Assembly: GCA_027946555.1 (NCBI GenBank) | Contig: JAPEVC010000164.1 | Location: 1-64,000 of the forward strand | Reading direction: 5' to 3' | DNA length: 64,000 nucleotides | DNA from: Gnomoniopsis sp. IMI 355080 | Taxonomy: Eukaryota; Ascomycota; Sordariomycetes; Diaporthales; Gnomoniaceae | In this document: one piece after another, positions 22,602-34,306 of the stretch | How positions within the stretch are numbered: position 1 is the first letter of the stretch | How the letters are laid out: each line of letters opens with the position of its first letter | Program-made: the position numbers and the translations under genes | Notes under the pieces: model-generated | The model's database searches: none | What the model was told of the DNA's origin: nothing | Seen by the model: only the letters and a program-made list of their open reading frames with translations

Positions 22602-25600
22602 ATGTATAAAATAGAGCTCGACGGAAGAGGTTACTTCTCCCTCTCAGCGCCGCCGGGGCTATACGGGCCGTCCCAGCTGGTGAAGCCCCGGCTATATCAA
22701 TGCGATCGATGTCAGATGGTATTTTCGCGCGAGCACGACTTGAAAAGGCACAAGCGGATACACAGCATTTCTAAGTCATTCGTGTGCGATGGCTGTGACA
22801 AGGCCTTCAGGAGGAAAGATGAGTTGGAGGTTCGTAGCCCAATCAGTTTTGCTTTCCGCTCTAGTCTTCGGTCTGTGTCCTGATCCTGCTACATTAGAGG
22901 CATCAATTCTTGAAGGGTTGTGGCGGGAAGAATAAGACCAAAAGAACAGACAGCTGTAGCACAGCCAACAACGCTGCTGCCAATAAGTCCACAGCTAGCC
23001 CAACACTCATCTCACAAAGTACGCCAGGCTATGCAGAAGATGGTCCTAGGTCCCTCGGGCTCGCGCATCCATATGTGCGATGGGCACTACCTTCTGACCA
23101 GTACACCAGTACACATGTGAAGTCAACCCGACAACCGTGTAGGACACAGAAGATACTTGTTCCGACCGCACCCTCACACAAAGCGACGTCCCATGAAGAT
23201 CAAGACACGAATGAAGGCATGAGGCAAATCGAGCGGACAAGGCAACACATGGAAGAACTGATGCAACAGATTGATGTGGGTCATCGCTATTCCTCCGGCA
23301 CCACTTGTTGCTAATATTGTTTTTGAGAACATGATGAATATGACTGGAAATTCTCTCCCAAGAACCTATAATCTTCCATGCGAGATTCATGGTTGTGCCA
23401 CAGTGTTTCAAGCTGATGAAGTGGATGAGTGGATTGGACACTTTAAAAGCCACTTTGGGGGAACGCTTCCCCCCAAGCTTCGATGCTGTAAGCTTCTATT
23501 TTTAATGTACAGCGCCACAAGAAAATAAATACTAATATATTCAAATTCTGTACGTTTCAGGGTTTGATTGCGATTTCGTTGTTTTATTCGATGCGAGGAG
23601 TCCAGAGATTGGTGGTAAAACTCATGACAACCTCGAACGTCGAATGAGGCATATCCACGATCACATCCTATACGATGGTTATAGACCCCGTGATAGGATT
23701 GTAGATGGCTTTGTCATTGATCACCTCAGGAAGCAGGGGATGGTTGATGAGCAAGTTGTTGGTACTTGGCTCAAGTGTCCGCGAGCTCGACCTTTATTGC
23801 CATCGCGAGTACAACCAGCGCTTGCGCAGGGCACTCTCAGTCCCCCAGACCGTGTTGCAGATTCAGAGTTCAAGCACACAGGTGTTGAGGCCGCAAATCA
23901 CACAAAAGAGGGCAAACTCATCAGCAGGAGTGATACCGACCCTCTTGATGCCACTGACTATTGCGCATCACAGAGTCGGAGTTTAGCCAAGACAGTTGCT
24001 CGGGGAACCACTGATCTCATCTCTGTCTTGGGAGCCTCGTCGTCGCAAAGCAAACCACACGAAGATAATCCCAATTTATTGGAGCCCGCACCTGACAACC
24101 ATATATGGACCAGGTCGATGAGTGTCTGGAGTGACGATGATGATGTTCAATCTATCGCGAACAGTGTAGATTCGAACAGCTCTAACAAGTCGAACGATGC
24201 TTCCGCGGGAGAAAATGCAATGCAAACGCAGGAGCACCAGGTCTCTGAATCCGTCCAGAATGATCTTGAAGGTTCTCATGTACCGCTCACGCCGAACGAG
24301 GAAGGACAATGTGCAGAAGATGACCGATTACTGGGCAGGAGAGAGGGGCTGGGAATGACTTCGGAGACATCTGAGGAAAGCTCACATGGTGCCTCATGCA
24401 ACTCAAGTATACCACAACATCAACTCCTCCAACCTGTAGATGTCGATATACCACTCACACCAATCGAGGAAGGACAATACACAGAAGAATTTGGAATCCT
24501 GGACAGCGAAGAGAGCCTAGACAGAAATTCGGAAATGTCTGGGGAGAGAGCACATGATGCATCGTGTAACCCAGTTTCAACACAACGTCGACTTCCCCCA
24601 GCTGAACCTGTTGGTGCCTACCTGAAGCGGGACTCGGCAATGGTGTGGCTCAAAAAGGCATTCACCGACGCATTATGGCCAACAATGGAGGGTTCTCAGA
24701 GGATCTGGTATCAATGTGTAAGTGCATTAGGATATTCCAAAGGAACAAACACTGACACCGTCCATGCGATACGCAGGGCTGCGGAGAGCAAACCTATATC
24801 GATGTTAGAGAATTGAGACCTGGCGGCGCGGCAAGGCTGTGGTTGAAGATCACAGAGAGCACCATAGCAGCGAGGAGCCGGACATCCTCGCCAGACGACA
24901 CATCTTGTCCATCAGGCACTCAACCGCTGTGTTCCCCACCACCAGCACATCTCAGACCGTCCCCATCCACCTCATCATCAGATCGATCTTCTATTGGAGC
25001 TTCGACGCTGTTCAGCCTACCCAATACAAGTTCTACAACCTCTTCATGTGTCTCAAATCCCGCCGATACCATACCCAAATTCTTGTTGGTCTGTATTAAC
25101 GGCAAAACATATAAATCCCTACCAGAACTCCGATATGTCGATGTGTCTGAAGATTTGAACGATGACCAACTCCTTAACGGGATTCTCGAGCAATACGAGC
25201 AAGCTCGCAAAGATGAACAGTGGACTATCTCTCTACTCATACCGAAGTGGATCAGTACTTCGTCCGTCCCAGGTCACATACAAAAGGCCTGGGAGGCGCT
25301 GCCGTGCGCTGTTCGAAGGCCATCCTGGCTGCAGGACTTGCCATGGACAGCTGTGATCCCATCCTGGTTGTTCAAGCTGGCCTCCGAGGTTGGATTTGGT
25401 GCTCCACTACACATCCTGGACACGGCCGATTTTGTACGGGTAAGCAGCCCACCACAGTTGAAAGAGCATTATTTGCCCTGAAAACTAACATCCGCAGTTC
25501 CATCTCATCCCTCGAGGTGAAGGCAAGGATCCGTACCCCTCCCAATTCAAGCCAGGCCAATGGCCCACGGAGGAGGACGTTCTAAAGTACCACAAATATC

Positions 25601-25986
25601 TCTACAAACCAGTTCCGATGCTCGACGCTGAGATTCTCACCATGAATTTGTGGCATATGCGCAAGGACGGCCCACATACCGAATGTTTCTGGTACGACGT
25701 CGTGCCCAAGAAGCTCAACGAGGGGCTGTTTCGGCCACCTGGTACGAGAGGTCACGTCTACGGATACGGCATACGCATTCACGAGAAGCTCAACATCTTG
25801 TTGGTCCTGTGTTGGATGCTCATCGCCGTGGTCGGTACTGGTCTAGCCGTTACTATCTTTGCCTTGCTCACGGAGGACAATTCTTCAGCTTTTGGGATGG
25901 GCGCGTATCTGGTGGCCATTTTGGCCGTATATATACCATTACAATACGAGGTTTGGAAGGAAGGCTGGGAAGTGATATTGGGATGA
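22602..25986 (+). CDS. C2H2 zinc-finger protein fused to a C-terminal membrane module
   Basis: Six exons: 22602-22829, 22898-23275, 23328-23487, 23561-24717, 24777-25439 and 25498-25986. All have GT-AG ends and phases that close to 1,024 residues. Finger 1 is CDRC...HKRIH (C34, C37, H50, H54). Finger 2 is CDGC with H78 and C84 and is completed only by splicing. A third C2H2-like unit is at about 220-244 (CEIHGC...HFKSH). The middle is acidic and Ser-rich and contains a 56-residue tandem duplication. Splicing of intron 4 creates the motif CGCGEQTYIDVRELRPGGA at 641-659. This resembles the CxCG...(D/E)xRPG motif I associate with uncharacterised fungal membrane proteins. Two hydrophobic spans follow at about 962-987 and 996-1018. 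A membrane-held regulator is possible but inferred. The joining introns argue for one gene rather than two. Confidence 0.78.
24280..24615 (+). repeat. Two tandem 168-base (56-codon) copies inside the zinc-finger gene
   Basis: Copy 1 is 24280-24447 and copy 2 is 24448-24615, in frame. Both begin (V/I)PLTPxEEGQ and share SExSxExxHxASCN further on. The first 30 bases are the best conserved; the rest has diverged, so this is an old duplication. Confidence 0.75.
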
Positions 25987-26594
25987 AGAAGCGGCAGGCC
26001 ATTTATTTTCACGAATGTGCCACCGCCAGTCGTCGGCCTGCCAGGTAGGTCTCGTTAGCGCATGTAGAAAGACAACGAATCAGATGGATCAATATCAAGC
26101 GTTCTTCATTGTGGAGAGAGCAGCTGAGCTGTCTGGAAGAGGCTGCGAACAACAGGCTTTTGATCAAGACTAAATAGAGCCCAGGGGGAAGGCTCAGCGC
26201 AATTCAAGTGCCAACCATGACTTGACATATATACTACTGCCGTACAAAGTCTGAAATGGGCATTGAATAATCATGAAGCCCTTCGAAATATTGAATGTGG
26301 ACTCATATTCGACCACAAGAGCAAGCAGCCAGAGAACAGCATTGGGCTTCTCGCTAAGATGTCTCTGCAGGAAAGGCAGTCTGTAGACACTTTGTCCTTG
26401 TCTTCCCTTTCCCTCCCTCTTTAAAGATAGTGATGACGAGAAGTATGTCCACACAGCCGTCTGCCTAAGACGGGTGCGTAATCATCTCGACTTCACTACC
26501 ATTCCTTGCCGGCTACCCGTCACTAACCCAGACAAACCTGCCGACCAAACACATAGAAAATAGCCCTACCCGCCCAACCTCCACGTACGTGCTT

Positions 26595-26759
26595 CGTCGT
26601 CGTCGTCGTCCCATGACACACACTGTGATTCTCTTGTACATGGGACTGCGGGCTCTTGACTCACCCACCACCAAGGTCCTCTCCATCTCATCACATTTCA
26701 CCCCAACGCACAGACATGGCCATTTCTCTTCTCTCCGAATACACACACGCACACACACG
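26595..26759. repeat. Two simple repeats: (CGT)5 and an interrupted CA tract
   Basis: Five CGT units lie at 26595-26609. An interrupted (AC)n tract, nine AC-type units with one CG change, lies at 26741-26759. Both are non-coding microsatellites. Confidence 0.7.
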
Positions 26760-29700
26760 TCCGAGCATATTCCGATTTAACAAAGCTCACGGGCCCTAAA
26801 CCCAACTGTTCATCAATTCTCAAACCTACTAGCGACGTCACCCGCCGCGTTCTCGCCCAAAAAAGCACAAGAAATACAAGCCGATGAATTGTTCCCGGAA
26901 CCCAGCGACACTACAAATAGTCTAGCGCTGGGCGGCCGGAAGGCATAAAATCCAGTCTGTCGGGCCGCTTGGCGAGAACACGGACGATCAGTATCTTGTC
27001 GACATAAAAGATAAACCACCGCCCCCCCTGTCGCAGTAGTTAGACTGATGAATAAGTCCATGCTTCTCGTCCAAAGACATCCTTCTTAAGACTGTCTCAA
27101 CGGGCTGCCGGCGCCGGCTCTGTTCAATAGCGTAAGCCACAAAGTCATTGATGAGGACTCGCTTGCTTGTTCAACGCGAATAGACACTATGACGTATATA
27201 CATTGGACAGAGGAGTTCAAAGAATTATTTTGCTGGGTACAAGGTGATAATGTTCAGACGCAGGAGAACCGCTATATTTGATGCCGATGCCAGACGGAGT
27301 GTTTGGTCCGGCCCCCCCTTCAGTGCCATGCCAAAAGAAAACCGAACAAAGGGCAGACTCGGTTGTCAATGAACACATGCAAAAGATAATCAGACATGTG
27401 AACCGGCCCTCATGACCCACAATCTGCAAAAACTTTAAGCTTAACACTCTTTCACTCAAAAACAAAGCCTGCCAGGCGGAACTGTATGATTCATACAACC
27501 CGCGCTCCTCCCGCCCAAATGTCTCGGGATGTTCGGTCGGCTCGGATCGGTCAACTCTTCACTACACTCAAAAGACGGACGGACAATAAGCCGGCCCCGA
27601 GCCTTCCGGGATCAAAGAAAGCAAAAAGAAACAGGTGGTGTGAGACTGCGACCCCTTATCCATCTACCGCGACCCTAGCCGCATGTTAGCCGCGTTTATA
27701 TTTGGGGCAGGGTGGGTAGTATTCTGTTGGCTGCACACGCGACACCGACCCTGGATTTGTTCCAGCTGCTTCCACTCTACAAGGAGAGAGAAACAACAAA
27801 TGAAAAGAAAATTTCTGAAATGAGTTGTTGTTTACCAGACCAAAAAAAATCAGTCTAGGAGCGCAATTTGTGGTCAACCTCGGGATATAGCCGTTTAGAT
27901 TTGTCACAGAAAAAACAACCCTTCTGTTATTAGGTATGTTCGGCGGGTGGCAGACCGAACGCGAACCACGAACGCCTTCGGCCTGGCCCCGAGGTGGATC
28001 CCGCCCCCAGTTCATCAGTCTGCTGGGAAAAGCGAGTGTCATACAAGACAATACAGGCAAATACCCAGCCTGTCAAGTGGGGCCTGCCTGTTTTCATCAT
28101 TTTACGCACCCTAAATCAGCGTGGGTGATGGGAATCGGGTTCGGCGCGGGAAGAGACAGGGGTGGGGTGATGTTATGGGGTTTTCCTTATACTCGTACGA
28201 ACAGGATTATATTTTTGGCTTCTCTTCGCTTATTCTGGTACTCGGACAGAGAATTTTCTCCTCTTTTTGTGTTGGAAAAATAAGAGAAAAAACTTCAAAG
28301 TTTAGAACGTCAGGCGCGAAGCGATTGGCCGGCACCGGCATACTCGGAAAGGTCCTTCGCCTGCAATCGCTGCCTTATTGGCAAACTTCGTCAATAGGGT
28401 CATACGACACATGCAACATGTGCATCGGTCGAGATCGTTTGGTCACTGCAAGATCGCTTGGCCCTTGTTAGTAGGGTTACATGCAGGGTGCTGCTGGGCG
28501 CCTTGATCCTTTTAAGCCCACAGGCTTTCATTTTTGGTGGGTCCCCCAAGGCGGGCAAACATTCATCAACTCGCATGGTGTGTATTGTGTGTGTGGAGAA
28601 GCGCCGTCTTTCACAGTTCAACCCATCTCGTTTGATTGACCGTTGGTGATGAGCTATTTCTCAAGTGAGTCAGTACCATAATGGCAAGCGTACGGGATGG
28701 GTGAACAAAGAGGTTGGTAATTGACTCGAACCAACAAACACAAAAGTGCCCACCGTTGGTTACATTGGCGTTGACGCCGTGTGACAGATGCGTTGTTGGC
28801 GGCCCCCAAAAAAGAGACTGATGCCTTGTACCGGTACCTGTGGTCTGAATAGCTTCGGATTTAAGCAATGCATCCCATCCCGGCAGGGCTGGTAAAGTAA
28901 GGTAAGAAGAAAAGGTGGGCAGAAACCCCCGAAACTTCAGCTTATCGGTGCTTGAATCGGTTGAGCAATCCTGACGCCAGGTTTCACCATGTATTCAGAT
29001 AAAGAAGAATTCTAGGAGACTTGTCCGAGAACATCAGTTGATGGCGCGTTCTTATTCGTGGCAGCTGTACCAGATCGTTCAAATTGTTTTGAGTGTCTTA
29101 CATACGTACACACGTATTACCTGGTAGAGTAAGTAAGAAGGGCCAGATACAGATTGACTTTTTGTCGGCTTGGCAATGTCCAGGAAATGGGGCCACCCAG
29201 CGAAGCTCAACGTCTAGGTTTGAGCCTCAGGTTTCGAGATGGAGACTTAGCACAGGGATGCTTGCGTCTTTCTTTTTGCATTGAACCCGTGATTTACGCC
29301 CGTGAGCTCCTTCCATGTAAAAAAAGAGGACTGGGAGCATGAAGTAGCACGGACAAGGTCGGCGGGTTGATTTTCAGGACCTAGACCAAAGATTAGATTG
29401 TTTTTGGCTAGGGACCACCGAGTCCAGATTCTGTTGCTGGTGAACTGAGGCACCTAAATTTGGCAACCGTAACACCTATCGCCGGACCAATCCGAAAATG
29501 CAAAGATGGAAATGCGCCACGAGTTGAGTGACGATTGTTGAAAGATCTTGAAGATTGATATTCCAGGGTCCAATCACCCTTCGTTGGACGTTATGTGCTT
29601 CTGAAGGGCAACGGAAGCGACGGCGGCGGTGAGAAGGCGCCAAAGTCGGTGGAGGAAACGCCCCGAGGGGCTTGGCAGCATCAAGCAAAGTGATCTGGCT

Positions 29701-30540
29701 GGACTTTGTGATGGTACCTAGGATTTGACGTCAGAGCGGAGACGAGACATGTTAATATCAGTCCGAACTCCGCTTGGTATCTTGAAGACAAGACAAGACG
29801 GAGGAGAATAACGAGATGTCTCACTTGTCTTTTTTGAGAGATAGGAATACACACAGACAATATGCTATGGTGTAATCTTGGTACCATGGTACAATATTCT
29901 TTCATTTGTGAAATAAGGTTTCATGCTGCGGCGGAATCTCACTCAATACTTTCTACACAAGATAGTGAATCGAAGAAACAAGCTCGCGTGAGCACCCGGC
30001 CATCGCACCAAATGATTGGATCACATGAGTGCATCTGCTGAAACACTTGCTGAGCAGATCCCTGCCTCCGGGGGGCTGCAAGGACGAGACTTGATGGTTA
30101 CCAGGTCTTCGCCGCAATTATACCTGAGGGTTCTGGACTTATAGCCGCCCAGACCAAGTACTGTAGCTGTACCCTGCACAAAAGCAAGCAAAACCCTTTG
30201 CCAAGAAATGTCCCGTACTGCAGTAAATAACTTTGCGCGCTGGAAGAAGTATCGGTACCCCCATCTCGTTCGGAGAGAAGCCGGGAACAAGGAGCGCACC
30301 GCATAAGCCGCAAGGAGTCCTCAACGAACGCTTTTTCGCGACTTTCGGAGACTTGGATGCGCCCGACCAAACTTGTGGTCTTTTTAGCGTCTTCTTTTTT
30401 AGTGATCAGCCGAAGGGGTCCATTTACTATGGTAGTAGTATCGTGGAAGTTGGTCTCGTCTTTTGTTCTACCCGGCCGCTACCTCCCCCTGTTGTTGACG
30501 TAGTAAGCTGTGCATGCTTCATATACTTCCACAGTACTAC

Positions 30541-30576
30541 CCTCTTGCCTCTGTTTTTTTTTTCCCTTCCTTCCTC
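30541..30576 (+). promoter_or_regulatory. Pyrimidine-rich tract, candidate AUR1 transcription start region
   Basis: A run of C and T, including ten consecutive T, lies about 630 bases before the AUR1 start codon. Such tracts commonly precede transcription starts in filamentous fungi. If it does so here, the AUR1 leader is about 600 bases long and contains several upstream ATG triplets. Confidence 0.4.
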
Positions 30577-31200
30577 GAAACAAATACCCTTACGGACGCA
30601 CATCTCCTCCCTTTAGCTGACCTTACCCTTACCTCTCCTCAACCTCTCCTCCAGGACGTGTGCGTTTTCCCTCCTGCAACAACGCGCTAATACAGTGTGC
30701 ACCCTGCACATCTGACAAGCCACTACGGAAGGCTCGGCCCCAGTTTGCACGGCTTATTACAAATTCTAACGGGCGCTTCCGGATTCCTTTGGGAAAGGAA
30801 CAACCAAAATTCTCAGCTGCAAAGAAATACTCGGACTTTGGGGGTCTAGCGAAGTCTGCGAAGACCCGGGACTGTCGGTCGTGAAAACTAGAGAGAATTG
30901 ACTTTTTGCTTTAAAGTCTGCCTTGTCCGCCTTCCTTGTCCTCGGGTGGTGGAATATATCCGCTTTCGTTTGCGACCGACTCAAGACGACAAACGACGAT
31001 CCGTGGAGTAGTCCAGTCCCTCAGCTATTATGATATGAGAAGGCAATAGCGTCATCGACAAATTATTTTCCAACCCAACCGACCGGGGTTTCTACTTGGG
31101 CTTCGATAGTACTTCACCCTCGACGAACCTGTCTTTTTCCCCCCTGGGCTCGCCAATTGTTTCCCGACAAGAGCAGCGTCCTGTATAGGCATCTTTCAAG

Positions 31201-32714
31201 ATGCAGGACATGACTTCATTCTTGCAGGCCAAATCCAAGCTGCACATTCCTCACCTACAATGGCCGCGCGCACTCAAGATCCACATTCCAGAGCGATTCC
31301 AGCCCGGCGGCAGCACGAGGTGGAGCAGGTCAAGGAAATCTAGGAGAAAGTACTATGGCGAGACGGCGGCACCAACAGACATCACGAGGTTGCAGAGGTC
31401 TTTCAATCCGTTGGACGGAGTGCGCGCCATACAAAGGCATCGTTGGGGATGGTTGGATATCCAGTATCCACTCATGGCCGGCTTCATGCTCTTCTCTCTG
31501 ATCATCGCGCCCATGCCAATCCTCGTCAAGATTGGAATTCCTACTATTTCGCTGTTGGTCTGCTTGATGCCCGCCACAAGACAGTTCTTCCTTCCCTCAA
31601 TGCCAATATGGATCTACCTGCTATATTTCTTTTGCAGTCGGTAAGTCGCCGCGACCCTATCCACCTCCAAAACAAGAGCATCCGTCAACTAACGACACCC
31701 TCCAGCTTCATCCCCGTTCAATACCGCCCACACATCTGGGTTAAGGTCCTTCCCGCGCTAGAAAACGTTCTTTACGGCACCAACATCTCCAACATCCTCT
31801 CCGCTCACACCCACCCGATCCTCGATCTCCTCGCCTGGTTCCCTTACGGCATCGGCCACTTTGGCGGTCCTGCCGTCTGCTCCGCCGCCCTCTTCCTCTT
31901 CGCCGCCCCTTCGACCACCCCCGTCTTTGCACGCTCCTTTGGCTGGCTCGCCCTGACCGGCGTGACCATCTGCTTGGTCTTCCCTTGTACCCCGCCGTGG
32001 TATGAAAAGGAACACGGTCTCGAGCCCGCTCACTACGGCATGCCCGGGTCTCCGGCAGGACTGGCGCGCGTGGACAAGCTCTTTGGCGTCGACATGTACA
32101 CGACCTCCTTTACAACCGCGCCCATGCCCTTTGGCGCCTTCCCCTCCCTTCACTCCGCCAACGCCACCCTCGAGGCGCTGTTTATGAGCTTCGCTTTCCC
32201 CCGGCTGCGCCCGCTCTTCATTTTCTACGTGGGCTGGCTGTGGTGGGCTACCATGTACCTTAACCACCACTACGCCGTCGACCTCGTGGGCGGCTCTCTG
32301 ATCGCCGTTAGCATTTACAGCATTGCACGCGCCCGCTACCTACCGCGCCAACAAGCCGACAAGAAGAACCGCTGGGCATACGAATACGTCGAGATTGGCG
32401 AGAAGCCCCGCAACCGTGGCGAGGAGTACGGCATCCTGGGCACAAAGGAGGAAGGTTATGGACTCGGACTGCTCGAGCAGCGTAGCGCGACGACTTTTGG
32501 TGACGAGGACCAGTGGACGCTGGGTAGCAGTTCGAGCTTCTCCGTGTCGAGTACGCCGCGCACTAGCACTACGAGTCCGACGCTGATGAGCCCGAGCACA
32601 CCGGACGGAAGCTTCCGCGAGCACGTCGCCGTTTCGATGAATCTCAACGGACAGCTGGTGTGGGATGAGAGGGAAAGGGAGAGCGAGTTGAGTGAGGTGG
32701 TGGTCATGCGATGA
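31201..32714 (+). CDS. aur1: Inositol phosphorylceramide synthase, catalytic subunit Aur1
   Basis: Transfers phosphoinositol from phosphatidylinositol to ceramide in the Golgi, an essential fungal step and the target of aureobasidin A. Exons 31201-31640 and 31706-32714 (donor GTAAGT, branch CTAAC, acceptor CCAG); 482 residues. Hydrophobic spans start near residue 85. Landmarks are LMPATRQFFLPS, ENVLYGTNISNILSAHTHP, FPYGIGHFGGP and FPCTPPWYEKEHG. The lipid-phosphatase-like motifs are FPSLHSANATLEA (His296) and NHHYAVDLVGGS (His334/His335, Asp339), which face the lumen and carry catalysis. The C-terminal 110 residues are Ser/Thr-rich and cytosolic. The gene stands alone with a very long upstream region and is convergent with RPA34. 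Confidence 0.96.
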
Positions 32715-34306
32715 AAAAGTGGAGATCGCGAAGACAATAATCATCTTTCTTGGCTCGCGACGAGGGATTCTCTGTTAATGTCGGATGCCGAGCCGCCAAT
32801 TCGGGATACGCAGAACACCCACGTTTGCTTGGCGATGGGCACTTCGATGCTCCATAGCAACACGCACTGCCGCACCTCCATTACGGATCTCGCACCACGA
32901 GGATGGGAAGAGCATCGAGAAATCGAGTCCACAGCTGGTCCCACCATCGGTCGCGCGGAGAGCAAGGCTTTGTATAAGCCACACCTCGACGCTTTCCCAA
33001 AACGATACCGCGTTCTTACTCTTTGAACGCATCAGCCACGGCCTCCTCTTCCATTTCATGATACCCACGGTATTTCATTCGAACCGAGCTTAAGAATCGG
33101 ATTCGAATTTGGCCTGTCGAACCAGACATGAGAAGGCTTGATCAATTTTTTCAACAACTGCATTTCTGCATAGCGTTTTTCGCTGCATATGTTTTTTTCG
33201 TCAATAAACAAACGCCGGACATACACGAGATATGACAAAACCTTGGGACGATTACACCACGGTGGGAGTAATGACTAAAGGCAAATGGATTTCAAGGGAC
33301 CCGGAACGAGCTGGGTTCCTTCGGGAGGAAATTGGGAAAGGGAGAGGGACGGGCAAGATACTTAATAGTATTAAATCTATGATACCATCATTACACAGAG
33401 TCAATACCATGCTTTGGACGAACGAATCTCGGAACTTGATTTGATTGGTGATAAGTCGATGATCGCTAAACGTTACTAGGTACTGTCGGAGGAAGGTTAA
33501 TAGGAACAATGGATCAAAGGACCGGGCCAGTGCAAAGGAGAGCATCAGGACACGATGATTATATATACACTCTCGATATTGATACCCCACAAATCGCTGC
33601 GGGCGTCAACGACCACCATGATGTCGTGCTCTCCCCCGATAACGTATAGGGCAGCGGACATTTCGAAATGACCCACAGGGGGGCCGCATATATGTGCCGT
33701 CGAGCCGGTTGTCTTGATAGAAATGGAAGATGGCAGGCAAGAGGATAGATAGGAGGAATCATATCAACATGCGCATTAGCTTTATTTGGTGGAAATTCTA
33801 TCCTCAAGACGAAGTAATCATTTCCATGCCCACTTTACCCCCAACCGTGCCGTCAATTCCCTCGCAAAAAAATAATAATACAAAGAGTCTCGCCCGCCGT
33901 TTACGCCTGAACCGCAAGAACTTGACGGACTTTGATCATCTACAAAACGCCTTTGCTTTTTTCTGTCCTCGAATCATATCCTGTGGTCCACTTTTCGGTG
34001 CCGTGTGAAATGTGGATGGAACAGGGACGCACCTAATTAGACAAGATAGACAGAAGATGGTCCTCCGCAGACTTTTGTGTAAAAGATTCCTGTTTCCTTG
34101 GACCATATTCAGACTCAATCTTGCCTTATTTTCGAATTGATGCCAAGCAGAGAGACGTAATCTCGTCCCATATCCCCCCCCCCCCAATAGTCCCTGTCTT
34201 GTTCACTTGGACGACCCAACCGCGCGCCATGGGGACAAAAGGTCATTCGCAAAGGCCTCAAATTCAAATCCAAATATCTTCCACACACTCTCTCCAATTT
34301 CCTTCT
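32715..34306. other. Convergent intergenic interval (AUR1 / RPA34 3' ends)
   Basis: About 1.6 kb between two convergent stops. Only short open frames are found, none splice-supported. It is locally AT-rich around 33080-33240 and 33430-33560. It contains a C-homopolymer (next entry). No RNA gene is recognised. Confidence 0.5.
34174..34185. repeat. Homopolymer of 12 C
   Basis: Twelve consecutive C bases in the 3' flank of RPA34; its length is prone to sequencing error and replication slippage. Confidence 0.85.

Larger units (their letters stand above)
25987..31200. other. 5.2 kb interval without a recognisable protein gene
   Basis: This is the longest gene-poor stretch of the window. Six-frame reading finds only short, overlapping open frames with no coding-like codon bias and no chain of splice sites. 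It holds simple repeats near 26595 and 26741, a 12-base palindrome GTACCATGGTAC at 29881-29892, and a pyrimidine-rich tract near 30541. The right end must contain the AUR1 promoter and leader. There is no tRNA, transposon open frame or terminal repeat that I can see. A long non-coding transcript is possible but not shown. Confidence 0.55.

Noticed and set aside
22602..22883. Stand-alone 93-residue zinc-finger protein
   Set aside because: The second finger lacks its His and Cys ligands unless intron 1 is removed; reading through is an artefact.
24813..25481. Independent 222-residue gene
   Set aside because: There is no promoter between it and the preceding exon, and the splice at 24717/24777 completes a conserved motif across the junction.
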